Origin: Sphingomonas palmae | GTDB taxonomy: Bacteria; Pseudomonadota; Alphaproteobacteria; Sphingomonadales; Sphingomonadaceae | Assembly (NCBI RefSeq): GCF_900109565.1 | Contig: NZ_FNZZ01000001.1 | Span: forward strand, 434,001 to 498,000 | Length of the DNA: 64,000 nucleotides | Reading direction: 5' to 3' | Part shown: positions 19,763-30,163 of the stretch, one piece after another | How positions within the stretch are numbered: position 1 is the first letter of the stretch | Layout: every line of letters begins with the position of its first letter | The notes under the pieces: generated by a model | What the model saw: the letters and a program-made list of their open reading frames with translations, nothing else | Told to the model about the DNA's origin: nothing | Database searches by the model: none | Made by a program: the position numbers and the translations under genes

Positions 19763-21421
19763 ATGCTGCGCGATCCATCGACCAAGTACCGACCGTTTCC
19801 GACCATCGACCTGCCAGACCGGCAATGGCCGTCCAAGACAATCAGCCATGCGCCGCGCTGGCTGTCGACCGACCTGCGCGACGGCAACCAGGCGCTGATC
19901 GATCCGATGAACGCGGAAAAGAAGACCCGCTTCTTCGACTTGCTGGTCAAGGTCGGTCTGAAGGAGATCGAGGTCGGCTTCCCCAGCGCTGGCGCGACCG
20001 AGTTCGACTTCATCTCCGGCCTGGTGCGGTCCGGCCGCGTACCCGATGACGTCACGTTGCAGGTGTTGACGCAGTCTCGCCGCGACCTGATCGAGACCAG
20101 TTTCCGCAGCCTGGAGGGAGCCAAGACGGCAATCATTCACCTCTACAATGCGGTCAGCCCGGCGTGGCGGCGGATCGTCTTCGGCATGTCGCGCGACGAG
20201 GTGCGGCAGATCGCGGTCGACGGCGCGAGGATCCTGCGCGACGAAGCGGCGAAACGCCCGAACACCGACTGGCAGTTCGAGTACAGTCCCGAGACGTTCT
20301 CGACCGCCGAACTCGACTTCTCGGTCGAGGTCTGCGCTGCGGTAATGGACGTGCTGCAACCCACGCCCGAGCGCCCGATCATCTTCAACCTGCCCGCGAC
20401 CGTCGAGTGCGCAACCCCCAACGTCTATGCCGACCAGATCGAATGGTTTGCCCGTAACATCCCGAACCGCGACGCAGTTGTCATCTCGCTCCACACGCAT
20501 AACGACCGAGGCACCGGCGTCGCGGCGGCGGAACTGGGAATGATGGCGGGTGCCGATCGGGTCGAGGGCTGTCTGCTCGGTAATGGCGAGCGGACGGGCA
20601 ATTGCGACCTCGTGACCGTCGCGCTCAACATGTACACGCAGGGCGTCGACCCGCGGCTGGACCTGTCCGACATCGATGCAGTGGTGAAAACGGTCGATTA
20701 CTGCACCAACCTGCCCGTCCACCCGCGCACGCCCTATGCGGGCGACCTGGTGTTCACCGCCTTCTCGGGCTCGCACCAGGACGCGATCAAAAAGGGCTTT
20801 GCCGCGCAGGCGGCACGCAACGATGATTTTTGGGAGGTGCCGTACCTGCCGATCGACCCGGCCGATTTAGGGCGCAGCTACGAGGCGGTAATCCGCGTCA
20901 ACTCGCAGTCGGGCAAGGGCGGCGTCGCCTGGGTGATCGAGCAGGACAAGGGCCTGCGCCTGCCCAAGCGCCTGCAGGCCGACTTCAGCCGCCACGTCCA
21001 GGCGCTCGCCGACGAGACCAGCCGCGAGTTGAACGCCGCCGACATTTGGCGTCGGTTCGAGGCGACTTATCTGCCAGGCGCAGCCGACCGCTTTATCTTG
21101 CGCGATTACGAGGAGACGGGAGCCTCGGGCGATCGGCTCTTCGTCGGGCACGTCGCGGTTGATGGCGAGGAGAAGTCGATCTCCGGTCGCGGCAACGGCC
21201 TGATCTCCGGCGTAATCGCCGCGCTGGCGGAGACGACCGGGCCCAATCTCGACGTGGTCGACTATGCCGAGCACGCGATAGGACACGGCGCGGGCGCCCA
21301 AGCGGCGGCCTATCTCGAGTGCCGCACTGCCGATGGTCAGATTGTGTGGGGCGTCGGTATCGACACCGACATCGCGACTGCCAGCGTGCGGGCGGTCCTG
21401 TCGGCAGCGAACCGCGCCTGA
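19763..21421 (+). CDS. leuA: 2-isopropylmalate synthase (long, type-2 form)
   Basis: A 552-residue enzyme condensing 2-ketoisovalerate with acetyl-CoA, the committed step of leucine synthesis. The TIM-barrel begins with [17 protein letters not shown] (metal-binding Asp in LRDGNQ), and the metal-binding HTHNDRGT and [15 protein letters not shown] ([12 protein letters not shown]) motifs follow. The C-terminal part (about 430-552) is the LeuA dimer/allosteric domain that binds leucine. Its length and the N-terminal [16 protein letters not shown] segment mark the second LeuA subfamily, also found in actinobacteria and fungi. The leader has a Leu-rich peptide and hairpin. Confidence 0.96.
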   Translation: MLRDPSTKYRPFPTIDLPDRQWPSKTISHAPRWLSTDLRDGNQALIDPMNAEKKTRFFDLLVKVGLKEIEVGFPSAGATEFDFISGLVRSGRVPDDVTLQVLTQSRRDLIETSFRSLEGAKTAIIHLYNAVSPAWRRIVFGMSRDEVRQIAVDGARILRDEAAKRPNTDWQFEYSPETFSTAELDFSVEVCAAVMDVLQPTPERPIIFNLPATVECATPNVYADQIEWFARNIPNRDAVVISLHTHNDRGTGVAAAELGMMAGADRVEGCLLGNGERTGNCDLVTVALNMYTQGVDPRLDLSDIDAVVKTVDYCTNLPVHPRTPYAGDLVFTAFSGSHQDAIKKGFAAQAARNDDFWEVPYLPIDPADLGRSYEAVIRVNSQSGKGGVAWVIEQDKGLRLPKRLQADFSRHVQALADETSRELNAADIWRRFEATYLPGAADRFILRDYEETGASGDRLFVGHVAVDGEEKSISGRGNGLISGVIAALAETTGPNLDVVDYAEHAIGHGAGAQAAAYLECRTADGQIVWGVGIDTDIATASVRAVLSAANRA

Positions 21422-21425
21422 GGCA

Positions 21426-21447
21426 GGCGGGGCATATCCGCCCCGCC
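21426..21447. terminator. Hairpin between leuA and the convergent catalase-like gene
   Basis: A 7-bp GC stem (21426-21432 with 21441-21447) in the 37-base convergent gap. No U-tract on either side. Confidence 0.4.
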
Positions 21448-21458
21448 GGTCGCGCCGG

Positions 21459-22526
21459 TTACGTCGGCTCGTGGATCGGGCAACCGTTGGCGCGGGCTCG
21501 GAAATCGGCGCTGTGCTTGTACACGTCCTTTCGCGAGCGATTGATGTTGCCGAGTGGCTGATGCGCGGCAAGTCCGGTCCAGACGCTGAACCGCAGCTCC
21601 TCGTTGACGCGCTGCACCCGCGCCTCGTCCCAGCTGTCCTGCGCCTTGGTACGAATTGTCGCGACCGTCACCGACGGCGCGTCCTCTTCCGTCCACTCGA
21701 CCGTCGGATCCTCGATCGGCTGCTTCTCCGTGTCGCGCTGTAACTGAACGCGGAACTCCCACTCACCGTCGATATCGCGCAACTCCTGCTGCAGCGTCTC
21801 GCGGATCGCGTCAGGCCGACCGGACGCATCGATGATCGCCCCGGTACGCTCCTTCAATCCCGGTGCGACGGGCACCAGCTTGAACTTCGCGACATAATCG
21901 CCGTAGCGGAACGGCGTCGCGCTGAAATAGGTCTCGCCGATCGGATCGACGTTCGGCGCGCCGCCCAGCGACCGGATCGCCGCGCTCTCCACGCCTACCG
22001 CGGTCAACGCGGTGTTAACGCCGCGTAGCACCGCGGACAGCGCGATCTTCGCTCCCTCGGCCTTGTCGGTCGTGCGCGCGAGCAGCTTCAGGTTGCCCAA
22101 AAACTTCTCGGCGGTCTTGGCCTGAAAGACGGGTCCGTTGACCATGACGAAATCCTGTGTCCGTCCCTCTGCACCCGGCAGTCGTGCACCCTCCACGTCC
22201 AGGACCTTGATGGCGAGCCCGCGCGGCAGCGAGATCTCGTCGCTCAGGATATCGCCAGGATTAGTGGAGAAGCGCATGAACACCGAGTGCTCCCCGGCGC
22301 TAGCGAACATGCCTTGCGCCAGTTCGGGCGGCAGGTCCGGGTGTACGGTCAATGTTCCTTCGACGATCGCGTGCGCCTTCGCGTGTACTGAGCGGACGGC
22401 GTGACCATAGTCCTCGTGCGTGGTCTTCAGGATAATATCGAACTGCTCGTTGAGCTGCTCAACCGTCTCGCCCTCGTCGGGCTTCACATCTTCGAGATCG
22501 GGCGAGTAGCGGATCGGATCGGTCAT
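21459..22526 (-). CDS. catalase-like haem protein (catalase superfamily, y4iL-like)
   Basis: A 355-residue member of the catalase superfamily, shorter than true monofunctional catalases (about 480 or more). The distal His segment appears as VHAKAHAIVEGTLTV and the distal Asn segment as DFVMVNGPVF. Between them, HSVFMRFSTNPGDILSDEISLPRGLAIKV follows the catalase fold. The canonical proximal RxxxYxD motif near the C-terminus is not obvious, so ligand and activity are uncertain; such proteins may act as peroxidases or allene-oxide-type enzymes. ATG 22526 is preferred over 22550 for its AAGGGG site. An EcfG-like promoter lies upstream, consistent with a stress role. Confidence 0.8.
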   Translation of the reverse strand: MTDPIRYSPDLEDVKPDEGETVEQLNEQFDIILKTTHEDYGHAVRSVHAKAHAIVEGTLTVHPDLPPELAQGMFASAGEHSVFMRFSTNPGDILSDEISLPRGLAIKVLDVEGARLPGAEGRTQDFVMVNGPVFQAKTAEKFLGNLKLLARTTDKAEGAKIALSAVLRGVNTALTAVGVESAAIRSLGGAPNVDPIGETYFSATPFRYGDYVAKFKLVPVAPGLKERTGAIIDASGRPDAIRETLQQELRDIDGEWEFRVQLQRDTEKQPIEDPTVEWTEEDAPSVTVATIRTKAQDSWDEARVQRVNEELRFSVWTGLAAHQPLGNINRSRKDVYKHSADFRARANGCPIHEPT

Positions 22527-22557
22527 GCGTGAAGCCCCTTTGTTCTTCACCCATGTT

Positions 22558-22582
22558 AACCCGCCGATTGCGCGCCCGTTCC
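22558..22582 (-). promoter_or_regulatory. EcfG-type promoter candidate for the catalase-like gene
   Basis: Read on the minus strand, GGAAC (22582-22578), 16 bases, then GGTT (22561-22558), ending 31 bases before the ATG at 22526. It has the same spacing and -10 variant as the element at 3508-3532. Confidence 0.5.
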
Positions 22583-22585
22583 GGC

Positions 22586-23386
<801 letters not shown>

Positions 23387-23409
23387 CTCTCTGTCCTTCC
23401 CTGCCCCGC

Positions 23410-24174
23410 TCAGATCGTGACACCGCCATCGATCACCATCGTCTGCCCGGTCATGAAGGCGCTAGCCGCGCTGGCGAGATAGACGACTGCCCCCGCAATC
23501 TCCTCCGGCTCACCGATGCGCCGGAGCGGCGTGGTCGCGTTGCGCTCGGCAACCATCGCCTCGTCTTCCCACAATGCCTTGGCGAAGTCGGTCTTGATCA
23601 GGCCGGGCGCGATGCAATTAACGCGGATGTTGTCGCGGCCGTACTCGTGCGCCAGGTTGCGCGCGAGCTGCATGTCGGCCGCCTTGCTGATGCAATAAGC
23701 GCCGATCACGGTCGATCCGCGCAGGCCGCCAATCGAGGAGACGATGACGATCGAGCCGTCGCGCCGCTCCCGCATTTCGGGCACCACCATGCCGATCAGC
23801 CAATGGTTGGAAATGATGTTGTTGTCGAGGATCTTGCGAAACTGATCGTCGGCAATGCCGGCTTGAGGACCGTAATAGGGGTTCGATGCCGCGTTGCAGA
23901 CCAGCACGTCGATCCGCCCGAACGCGCACCGTGTCTCGTCGACGAGATGCTGCAATCCCTCCTTGTCGGAGATGTTGGCGGCGAGCGCGATCGCGGTGCC
24001 CTCACCGAAGCGCGCGTTGATCTCGGCGGCCGCGGCGTCGCATGCGTCCTGCTTGCGGCTGGAGATGACGACCTTCGCACCCTGCTCGGCGCAGGCGATC
24101 GCGGAGGCCTTGCCGATCCCGCGCGAGGAACCGGTGATCAGCACGACCTTGCCGGTCAGATCGAACAGCGACAT
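23410..24174 (-). CDS. SDR-family oxidoreductase
   Basis: A 254-residue classical SDR. The cofactor loop GSSRGIGKA is followed by [11 protein letters not shown] in place of NAG (here NAAS, common in this subgroup), catalytic Ser in VSSIGG and the YCISK tetrad (YxxxK). The second-strand end VVISSRKQ suggests NADP preference. A GAGGAG site precedes the ATG, 17 bases after the APH-family gene. The [10 protein letters not shown] pattern is typical of SDRs that accompany acyl-CoA catabolic clusters. Confidence 0.9.
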   Translation of the reverse strand: MSLFDLTGKVVLITGSSRGIGKASAIACAEQGAKVVISSRKQDACDAAAAEINARFGEGTAIALAANISDKEGLQHLVDETRCAFGRIDVLVCNAASNPYYGPQAGIADDQFRKILDNNIISNHWLIGMVVPEMRERRDGSIVIVSSIGGLRGSTVIGAYCISKAADMQLARNLAHEYGRDNIRVNCIAPGLIKTDFAKALWEDEAMVAERNATTPLRRIGEPEEIAGAVVYLASAASAFMTGQTMVIDGGVTI

Positions 24175-24191
24175 CGGTATCTCCTCGTGGG

Positions 24192-25241
24192 TCAGGCGCC
24201 CGCCCGGCGCGCGAACGTCAGCGCCGCATCGGCGAGCATGGGCACACGCGCGCTCATCTCCTCAGCGCGCGCGCTCGACGCGGTGCCGATCAGGAAGCGC
24301 TTCTTGATTCCCTGTACAATGCTGGCAAGGCGGAAGAGATTGAAGGCGAAATACCAGTCGAGCTGCGGCAGACCGTCGCGCCCGGTACGCGCGCAATAGC
24401 GCTCGACCATTTCCTCCAGCGTCGGGATGCCTGTCTCGGGTCCGGTCAGCCCCTTTACGCCCGACCGCCCCTCGGGTTCGGTCACCCAGCTCATCAGATA
24501 ATAGGTCAGGTCGGCCGTCGAGTCGCCGAGGGTACACAATTCCCAGTCGAGCACCGCGACGACGCGGCCGTCCGTACCAGGTGCGAACTTCATGTTGTCG
24601 ACGCGGTAGTCACCGTGGACGATCGAGGTACGCGTCTGCTCGGGCACCGTGCGCGGCAGGAACTCGATCAGCGTTTCCATCGCCGGCATGTGCTCGGTCT
24701 CGGCGCCGCGGTACTGCTTGGTCCAGCGTCCGACCTGCCGCTCGAAATAGTTGCCGGGACGACCGAAGTCGCCGAGCCCGATCGCTTCGTAGTCGGTGTT
24801 GTGGAGATCGGCGAGCGTGTCGATCATCGCGTGATAATGCTCGCGTCGCTGATCCGGAGAAAGATCGGGCATACCGCCATCCCAGATCGTCCGCCCCTCC
24901 ACCATCTCCATCACGTAGAATGCCGAGCCGATCACGCTCGCATCCTCGCACAGACCGTATTGGAGCGGCACGGGGAAGCCGGTTGGGTGCAGCGCCGCCA
25001 TGACGCGATATTCACGGTCGACCTGATGTGCGCTCGGCAACAGGTCGCCCATCGGCTTGCGCCGCAAGACGTAGGTCGTGGTCGGCGTCGTCAGCTTATA
25101 GGTCGGGTTCGACTGCCCACCGGAGAATTTGGCATAGTCGAGCGTTCCGTTGAAACCAGGCACGTGATCGCGCATCCACGTCGACAGCCGCTCGGTGTCG
25201 AGCCGGTCGCGTTCGGCGATGTCGGTCTGCAGCTCTCTCAC
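24192..25241 (-). CDS. APH-family kinase, ACAD10/11-kinase / LvaA-like
   Basis: A 349-residue aminoglycoside-phosphotransferase-fold kinase. The nucleotide loop FSGGQSNPTYKL is at 39-50, Lys62 sits in VLRRKP, the catalytic loop HGDYRVDN spans 209-216, and the metal-binding Asp232 is in VLDWELCTLGD. This subgroup corresponds to the kinase domain of mammalian ACAD10/11 and to LvaA of the Pseudomonas putida levulinate pathway, which phosphorylate 4-hydroxyacyl-CoA. Its GTG start overlaps the alcohol dehydrogenase stop by four bases (GTGA), and an ACAD11-type dehydrogenase lies two genes upstream. Antibiotic resistance is unlikely. Substrate is inferred. Confidence 0.85.
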   Translation of the reverse strand: MRELQTDIAERDRLDTERLSTWMRDHVPGFNGTLDYAKFSGGQSNPTYKLTTPTTTYVLRRKPMGDLLPSAHQVDREYRVMAALHPTGFPVPLQYGLCEDASVIGSAFYVMEMVEGRTIWDGGMPDLSPDQRREHYHAMIDTLADLHNTDYEAIGLGDFGRPGNYFERQVGRWTKQYRGAETEHMPAMETLIEFLPRTVPEQTRTSIVHGDYRVDNMKFAPGTDGRVVAVLDWELCTLGDSTADLTYYLMSWVTEPEGRSGVKGLTGPETGIPTLEEMVERYCARTGRDGLPQLDWYFAFNLFRLASIVQGIKKRFLIGTASSARAEEMSARVPMLADAALTFARRAGA

Positions 25242-26326
25242 TGATCGAACACGATCACGCTGCGCGTCGTGTCGCCCTTGCGCAGTTCGTCGAACGCGCG
25301 GTTGATCTCGCTGAGCGGCAAACGATCGGCGATGATCGTGTCTAGATCGAGCTGCCCGCGCATGTAGAAGTCGACCAGCCGCGGGATGTCGACCGGGAAA
25401 CGATTGTACCCCATGATCCCGCCCTGCAGCCGTTTGCCCGACAACAGGTCCATCGCCGACAGGCCGACCTTCTCGTTCAAGGGCATCATGCCCAGGATCG
25501 TCGCCGTCCCGCCGCGGCGCAGCACGCCTACGGTCGTCGCGGCCGATTGCGGGCGCCCTACTGCCTCGATCGCGTGATGAACGCCGCCCTTGGTGATTTC
25601 GACCACCGCCGCGACCGTATTCTCGTTCATCGGATCGAGCGTGTGGGTTGCGCCCAGCTTTTCAGCGACGGCGCGCTTCTCGGGCACCGGATCGAGCGCG
25701 ATGATCTTGGCTGCGCCCGCGATCTTGGCGGCGTTCACCGCAGCGAGCCCGATGCCGCCGCAGCCCACAACGCAGACCGTCTCACCTGGCGACACGTCGG
25801 TGGTGTTGAACACCGCGCCTGCCCCTGTCGTCACCGCGCACCCGATCAGCGCGGCGCGGTCTAGCGGCATGTCGCGGTCGATCGCCACGCAGGCATGCTC
25901 GTGCACCAGCATCATCTCGGCATAGGCCGACAGGTTGAGCATCTGCTGCACCGTACCACCGTTCGCCAGCCGAAGCCGCGGCTCGTCACGCGACGATCGC
26001 CGCGTCTCGCCCGAGACGCACAAGTACATGCGCCCGGTGATGCAGAATTCGCAGTGTCCGCAGAACGCCGACAGGCAAGTGACGACGTGGTCGCCCGGCT
26101 TGACCGTGCGGACTTCCTCGCCGACCGCCTCGACCACGCCCGCTGCCTCGTGGCCTGGTATGGCGGGCAGCGGGTGCGGGTAGGCTCCGTCGACGAAGTG
26201 GAGGTCGGAGCGACATACCCCGCACGCGAGCGTGCGGATCAGCACCTCGTGCGCGCGCGGCTTGGCAACGTCGACGTCCTCGATCTGGAGCGGCGATTTG
26301 GTCTCGAACAGAACGGCGGCTTTCAC
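25238..26326 (-). CDS. zinc-dependent alcohol dehydrogenase (MDR family)
   Basis: A 362-residue medium-chain dehydrogenase. Catalytic Zn ligands are the Cys in CGVCRSDLH and the His/Glu in PGHEAAGVVE, and the structural-Zn cysteines are in CLSAFCGHCEFCITGRMYLC. The Rossmann motif is VCVVGCGGIGLAAV. It resembles the class III/NDMA-type group acting on medium to long alcohols. The start is GTG with AGGAGAGG upstream. It sits between the acyl-CoA dehydrogenase and the kinase, with which it overlaps, and probably oxidises an alcohol in the same pathway. Confidence 0.93.
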   Translation of the reverse strand: MKAAVLFETKSPLQIEDVDVAKPRAHEVLIRTLACGVCRSDLHFVDGAYPHPLPAIPGHEAAGVVEAVGEEVRTVKPGDHVVTCLSAFCGHCEFCITGRMYLCVSGETRRSSRDEPRLRLANGGTVQQMLNLSAYAEMMLVHEHACVAIDRDMPLDRAALIGCAVTTGAGAVFNTTDVSPGETVCVVGCGGIGLAAVNAAKIAGAAKIIALDPVPEKRAVAEKLGATHTLDPMNENTVAAVVEITKGGVHHAIEAVGRPQSAATTVGVLRRGGTATILGMMPLNEKVGLSAMDLLSGKRLQGGIMGYNRFPVDIPRLVDFYMRGQLDLDTIIADRLPLSEINRAFDELRKGDTTRSVIVFDQ

Positions 26327-26409
26327 GGCTCACCCTCTCCTGTGACGCGCCGGCATACGTCCGGTCGCAGATACGTGCCCGCGCCCTATCGGCGCGGGCG
26401 TGTTGAGGT

Positions 26410-27717
26410 TCAGCGGCTGACCCCGACGTCGCCGCTCGAGAAGGCCGGCGCGGCATCGTTCGACGGACGGTCGATCTTCCACTCGGCGTATTTGCCGAAC
26501 TCGTTGCGCGCGATCGAGCGGGCGTGAACCTCGTCGGGACCATCCGCCAGCCGCAGGGTGCGCTGGTTCGCCCAGGCGTGCGCGAGCCCGAAATCGTCCG
26601 ACACGCCCGCACCGCCGTGCGCCTGCACCGCGTCGTCGAGGATCTTCAGCGCCATGCTGGGCGCCTGCACCTTGATCATCGCGATATCGAGCTGCGCGGC
26701 CTTGTTGCCCGCCTTGTCCATCGTGTCTGCGGCCTTGAGGCAGAGGAGCCGCGTCATCTCGATGTCGATCCGCGCGCGCGCGATCCGCTCCTCCCAGACG
26801 CTGTGATCGGCGATCCGTTTGCCGAACGCAACGCGGCTGACGAGGCGCTTGGCCATTGCCTCGATGCCCGTCTCGGCGACACCGATCGTGCGCATGCAAT
26901 GGTGGATGCGCCCTGGCCCCAGCCTCCCCTGCGCGATCTCGAACCCGCGTCCCTCGCCCAGGAGCACGTTCTCGACCGGCACGCGCACGTCGGTCAGCAC
27001 GACTTCGCCGTGGCCATGCGGTGCATGATCATAGCCGTACACCGACAGCATCCGCTCGATGCGGACACCCGGCGTGTCCATCGGCACGAGGATCTGGCTC
27101 TGCTGCTGGTGACGCGAGCCCTCAAAGTTCGTTTTCCCCATGAGGATCGCGATCTTGCAACGCGGATCACCGACGCCAGAGGACCACCATTTGCGGCCGT
27201 TGATGACGTAATGGTCGCCATCGCGTTCGATCCGCGTCTCGATGTTGGTGGCGTCCGACGACGCGACCTGCGGCTCCGTCATCAGGAAGACCGATCGAAT
27301 TTCACCGTTCATCAGCGGGCGGAGCCAGCGCTCCTTGTGCTCCAGCGTGCCGTAGCGGTGCAGCACCTCCATGTTGCCGGTATCGGGCGCGGAGCAGTTG
27401 AAGCATTCGCTCGCCCAGCCGATCTTACCCATCTCTTCGGCGCAGAGTGCGTATTCGAGGTTGGTCAGCTGCGTGCCCTCGAACTCGAACGTGTCGTCGA
27501 CGTGGCTCTGGCCCGAGTGCGGCGGCATGAAGAAGTTCCACAGTCCCGCGGCTCTCGCCTTCTGCTTGACCTCCTCGATCACGGGAATGACCTTCCAGCG
27601 ATCGCCCTCGTGCGCCTGCTGGTGGTATTCGTGATTGCGCGGCGCGATCTCGGCGTCGATGAACGCCTTCACGCGATCGCGAAAATAGGTCTCGCGCTCG
27701 CTCAGGGTGAAATCCAT
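26410..27717 (-). CDS. acyl-CoA dehydrogenase of the ACAD10/ACAD11 type
   Basis: A 435-residue FAD-dependent dehydrogenase with the standard three domains (helical, beta, helical). Stretches at residues 146-160 ([15 protein letters not shown]) and 173-181 (NGRKWWSSG), plus [16 protein letters not shown] and the C-terminal [11 protein letters not shown], closely follow the dehydrogenase domain of ACAD11. In that family the enzyme acts on the phosphorylated 4-hydroxyacyl-CoA made by the kinase domain; here the kinase is a separate gene at 24192-25241. GGAGGG precedes the ATG. It is the first gene of the minus-strand operon and is divergent from the TetR-type regulator. Confidence 0.92.
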   Translation of the reverse strand: MDFTLSERETYFRDRVKAFIDAEIAPRNHEYHQQAHEGDRWKVIPVIEEVKQKARAAGLWNFFMPPHSGQSHVDDTFEFEGTQLTNLEYALCAEEMGKIGWASECFNCSAPDTGNMEVLHRYGTLEHKERWLRPLMNGEIRSVFLMTEPQVASSDATNIETRIERDGDHYVINGRKWWSSGVGDPRCKIAILMGKTNFEGSRHQQQSQILVPMDTPGVRIERMLSVYGYDHAPHGHGEVVLTDVRVPVENVLLGEGRGFEIAQGRLGPGRIHHCMRTIGVAETGIEAMAKRLVSRVAFGKRIADHSVWEERIARARIDIEMTRLLCLKAADTMDKAGNKAAQLDIAMIKVQAPSMALKILDDAVQAHGGAGVSDDFGLAHAWANQRTLRLADGPDEVHARSIARNEFGKYAEWKIDRPSNDAAPAFSSGDVGVSR

Positions 27718-27760
27718 CTCGTCCCTCCGCCGTGGTGCCGTTTAACGCGGGCTTAGGCCA

Positions 27761-27776
27761 TACCGCTTATTCGGTA
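27761..27776. promoter_or_regulatory. Palindrome between the ACAD gene and the TetR regulator; operator candidate
   Basis: TACCG-CTTATT-CGGTA is a perfect 5-bp inverted repeat with a six-base spacer, in the 158-base divergent region. A second palindrome, AAAAGCTTTT, lies at 27851-27860, just before the regulator start at 27876. Either could be bound by the adjacent TetR-family protein. Confidence 0.3.
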
Positions 27777-27875
27777 AAGCGCCTCTTTGAGACAAATGCA
27801 CCCTCGTGTACGGGCATCGGTCGGGCACGCATAAAGGGACTGTTTCTTCGAAAAGCTTTTGCTACACTCCGCAAG

Positions 27876-29111
27876 ATGGGGGACGCCAGAGCCGAAGAAA
27901 CCACCAGCACGCGCCGTTTCCGCGAGAAGCGTGACGCGATCCTGGCCGCCGCTGCCGAAGCGATCAACGAACAAAGCGCGAAGGGCATGACCTTCGCCGA
28001 CGTGGCGCGCCGGGTTGGGCTCAACACGACCAGCGTCACCTACTATTTCAAGCGCAAGGAAGACCTTGCCGCTGCCGCGTTCGAATATACGCTCGACTAC
28101 CTCCTGCGCATGCTCGACGAGGCGATGCGCGCCGACACGCCCGCCGAGCGGGTCGAGGCATATCTGAGGCTCAACATGGCGCGCCTCGAGCGGATCGAGC
28201 AGGACGAGGAGAAACCGTTCGCCGTCCTCTCCGACCTGCGCGCCACCGAGGATCCGGTGCGTACCAGGCTGATGGCGGGGTGGCGCGAGGTATTCCGACG
28301 CACACGCAACCTGTGGGGTCAGCCGAGCAGTCGCGCGCACACCGATCTGGCGAGCGCGCGTGCGCACGTACTGCTCGAGAACACGTTCTGGATGCCGGTG
28401 TGGTTGCCGCGCTACGACGCCGACCAATGGCCGCGCGCGTGCGATCGCCTGATCGACATATTTCGCCACGGGATCGCGGGTCCGGACGCGCGCTGGTCGC
28501 CGCAGCCGATCGCGCTCACCCACGACGACTCAATGCCGGGGCGCGAAGCATTCCTGCTCGCGGCGACGCGCCTGATTAACGAACTGGGATATCGTGGCGC
28601 CAGCGTCCAGCGCATCGCATCGGAGCTGAACGTCACCAAGGGCAGCTTCTACCATCACCTTGACGCGAAAGACGATCTGGTCGCCGCCTGTTACCGGCGC
28701 AGCTTCGACACAATCGCGGCGGCGCAGCGCCAAGCTGACGAGCGCGGCGGTTCGCAGTGGCAACGGTTGTCCGATACGGTTGCGGCGCTGCTCGACGTTC
28801 AGTTTTCCGAGCACGGCTCGCTGCTGCGGACGACGGCCCTTAGTGGACTGCCGTACGAGACGCGCGACGCGATGGTGGAACGCTCGAACCGGATCGCGCG
28901 GCGTTTCGCGGGAACGATCTCCGACGGCATCGCCGAAGGGACAATCCGCTCGGTCGACAGCCTGATCGCGGCCCAATCGATGATGGCGTTCCTCAACGCC
29001 GCCTTCGACATGCGCAAATGGGCCTGGTCGATGCCTCGCGATCGCGCCGTCGCCCTATACGCGTCGACACTAATGTTCGGCATGTTCGACGACCGCGCCT
29101 TGGAAGGTTAG
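27876..29111 (+). CDS. TetR-family regulator with two DNA-binding domains
   Basis: A 411-residue regulator with two TetR_N helix-turn-helix domains. The first is near residues 12-60 (MTFADVARRVGLNTTSVTYYFKRKEDL), and the second is near 215-262 (ASVQRIASELNVTKGSFYHHLDAKDDL), each followed by a helical ligand/dimer region. Typical TetR proteins are about 200 residues, so this is a tandem fusion. The start at 27876 is chosen because the upstream extension contains no domain and enters the promoter region. It diverges from the catabolic operon 27717-22586 and probably controls it in response to an acyl-CoA or the free substrate. Confidence 0.9.
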   Translation: MGDARAEETTSTRRFREKRDAILAAAAEAINEQSAKGMTFADVARRVGLNTTSVTYYFKRKEDLAAAAFEYTLDYLLRMLDEAMRADTPAERVEAYLRLNMARLERIEQDEEKPFAVLSDLRATEDPVRTRLMAGWREVFRRTRNLWGQPSSRAHTDLASARAHVLLENTFWMPVWLPRYDADQWPRACDRLIDIFRHGIAGPDARWSPQPIALTHDDSMPGREAFLLAATRLINELGYRGASVQRIASELNVTKGSFYHHLDAKDDLVAACYRRSFDTIAAAQRQADERGGSQWQRLSDTVAALLDVQFSEHGSLLRTTALSGLPYETRDAMVERSNRIARRFAGTISDGIAEGTIRSVDSLIAAQSMMAFLNAAFDMRKWAWSMPRDRAVALYASTLMFGMFDDRALEG

Positions 29112-29240
29112 ACGCACGCGGGGCGTGACTCGCGCCTAACGAGCCGGCGCGGTGCCGCTCAGGCTAGCGACTCCTCCGCTCAACCTCTTTCGAACACCAC
29201 TTGTCGGTTATCGATGCTGGCGTATCACTGGTCCCCTGCA

Positions 29241-30080
29241 TCAGACGGGAGAACCGAGCACCTTTTCGCGCACGCGCAGCGCAATCTGGTTGAGCGGGCC
29301 GCGTCGCCGCATGAAATCCCGAACTGAGGATCCCAGGAACAGGTGGCTGTCGCGCAGGAAGTGCGAGCGGTCGTAATAACCCGTCGCCTGCAACACCGCC
29401 GAACTCGAACTTGGATCGATCAGCATCGCGCTGAGCGCGCGCAAGAAGCGGGTCCGGCGCAGCAGCAACTTGGGCGTGAAACCGAAATTGTACCGCGTCA
29501 TCGTTGCGAGCGAACGCGGGCTGGTGTCCAGCATCTCCGCGATTACGTCGATGCGGCTCTCGCGCCCTTCTTCGAGCACGTCGAACAACTTGCCGATGCG
29601 CGGATCGGCGGATGCACGGCGGTGCAATCTCGCTTCGAGCCAGCGATCGAACACCTCGTTGGGACGGTCGCTCTCCTGCAGCAGCTCGCGCAATTGATTG
29701 GCACCGGCGTCGATCTGCGCGAGCGGCGTTACCCGGTTCGCATGCTTGGACACGTCGCCGCCGAAGATTTGCGCCCAGCCGAGCGGCTTGAGGCTGACGC
29801 CGACGATCGTCCCTCCGTGCGTTGAAAGATGACCAGCGCAGTTGGTCGGACCGACGAGGGCCGCGCTTGGAACCGGATTGAACGTGCGCGCGCCCATGCG
29901 CAGCGACCACGGCGGGCTCTCGTGCAGCGAAATGCGGATCGATGCCCAGCCCGGCAGAAACACGTCCTGCAGAACCATCCCCGGCGGCAGGGCCGCATGG
30001 TAGGAGTGATATCCCGTGACATACGGCGCCAGCGCCGCGCTTGGTCGCCAATATTGAACCGGTAGTATTGCTTCGCTCAT
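29241..30080 (-). CDS. AraC-family transcriptional regulator
   Basis: A 279-residue regulator. The N-terminal part (1-150) resembles the cupin-like DUF6597 sensing domain of this group (PAALAPYVTGYHSY, ISLHESPPWSL). The C-terminal ~100 residues hold two helix-turn-helix motifs (IDVIAEMLDTSPRSLATMTRYNFGFTPKLLLRRTRFLRAL, and QATGYYDRSHFLRDSHLFLG). Residues GYYDRSHF match the second AraC helix. It is convergent with the TetR gene and downstream of the MFS gene. It could regulate the receptor/MFS side of the cluster; no operator is identified. Confidence 0.9.
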   Translation of the reverse strand: MSEAILPVQYWRPSAALAPYVTGYHSYHAALPPGMVLQDVFLPGWASIRISLHESPPWSLRMGARTFNPVPSAALVGPTNCAGHLSTHGGTIVGVSLKPLGWAQIFGGDVSKHANRVTPLAQIDAGANQLRELLQESDRPNEVFDRWLEARLHRRASADPRIGKLFDVLEEGRESRIDVIAEMLDTSPRSLATMTRYNFGFTPKLLLRRTRFLRALSAMLIDPSSSSAVLQATGYYDRSHFLRDSHLFLGSSVRDFMRRRGPLNQIALRVREKVLGSPV

Positions 30081-30163
30081 CGCCCCCGCCCCCCAGCAGT
30101 GATGAACAGGTACGCTAACATTACCTTTCCCGAAATGAAATAATCAATTTGGCGTGATGCCAA

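Noticed and set aside
24192..25241. Aminoglycoside resistance gene
   Set aside because: The APH fold is present, but the sequence subgroup and operon with an ACAD11-type dehydrogenase point to acyl-CoA metabolism, not drug inactivation.
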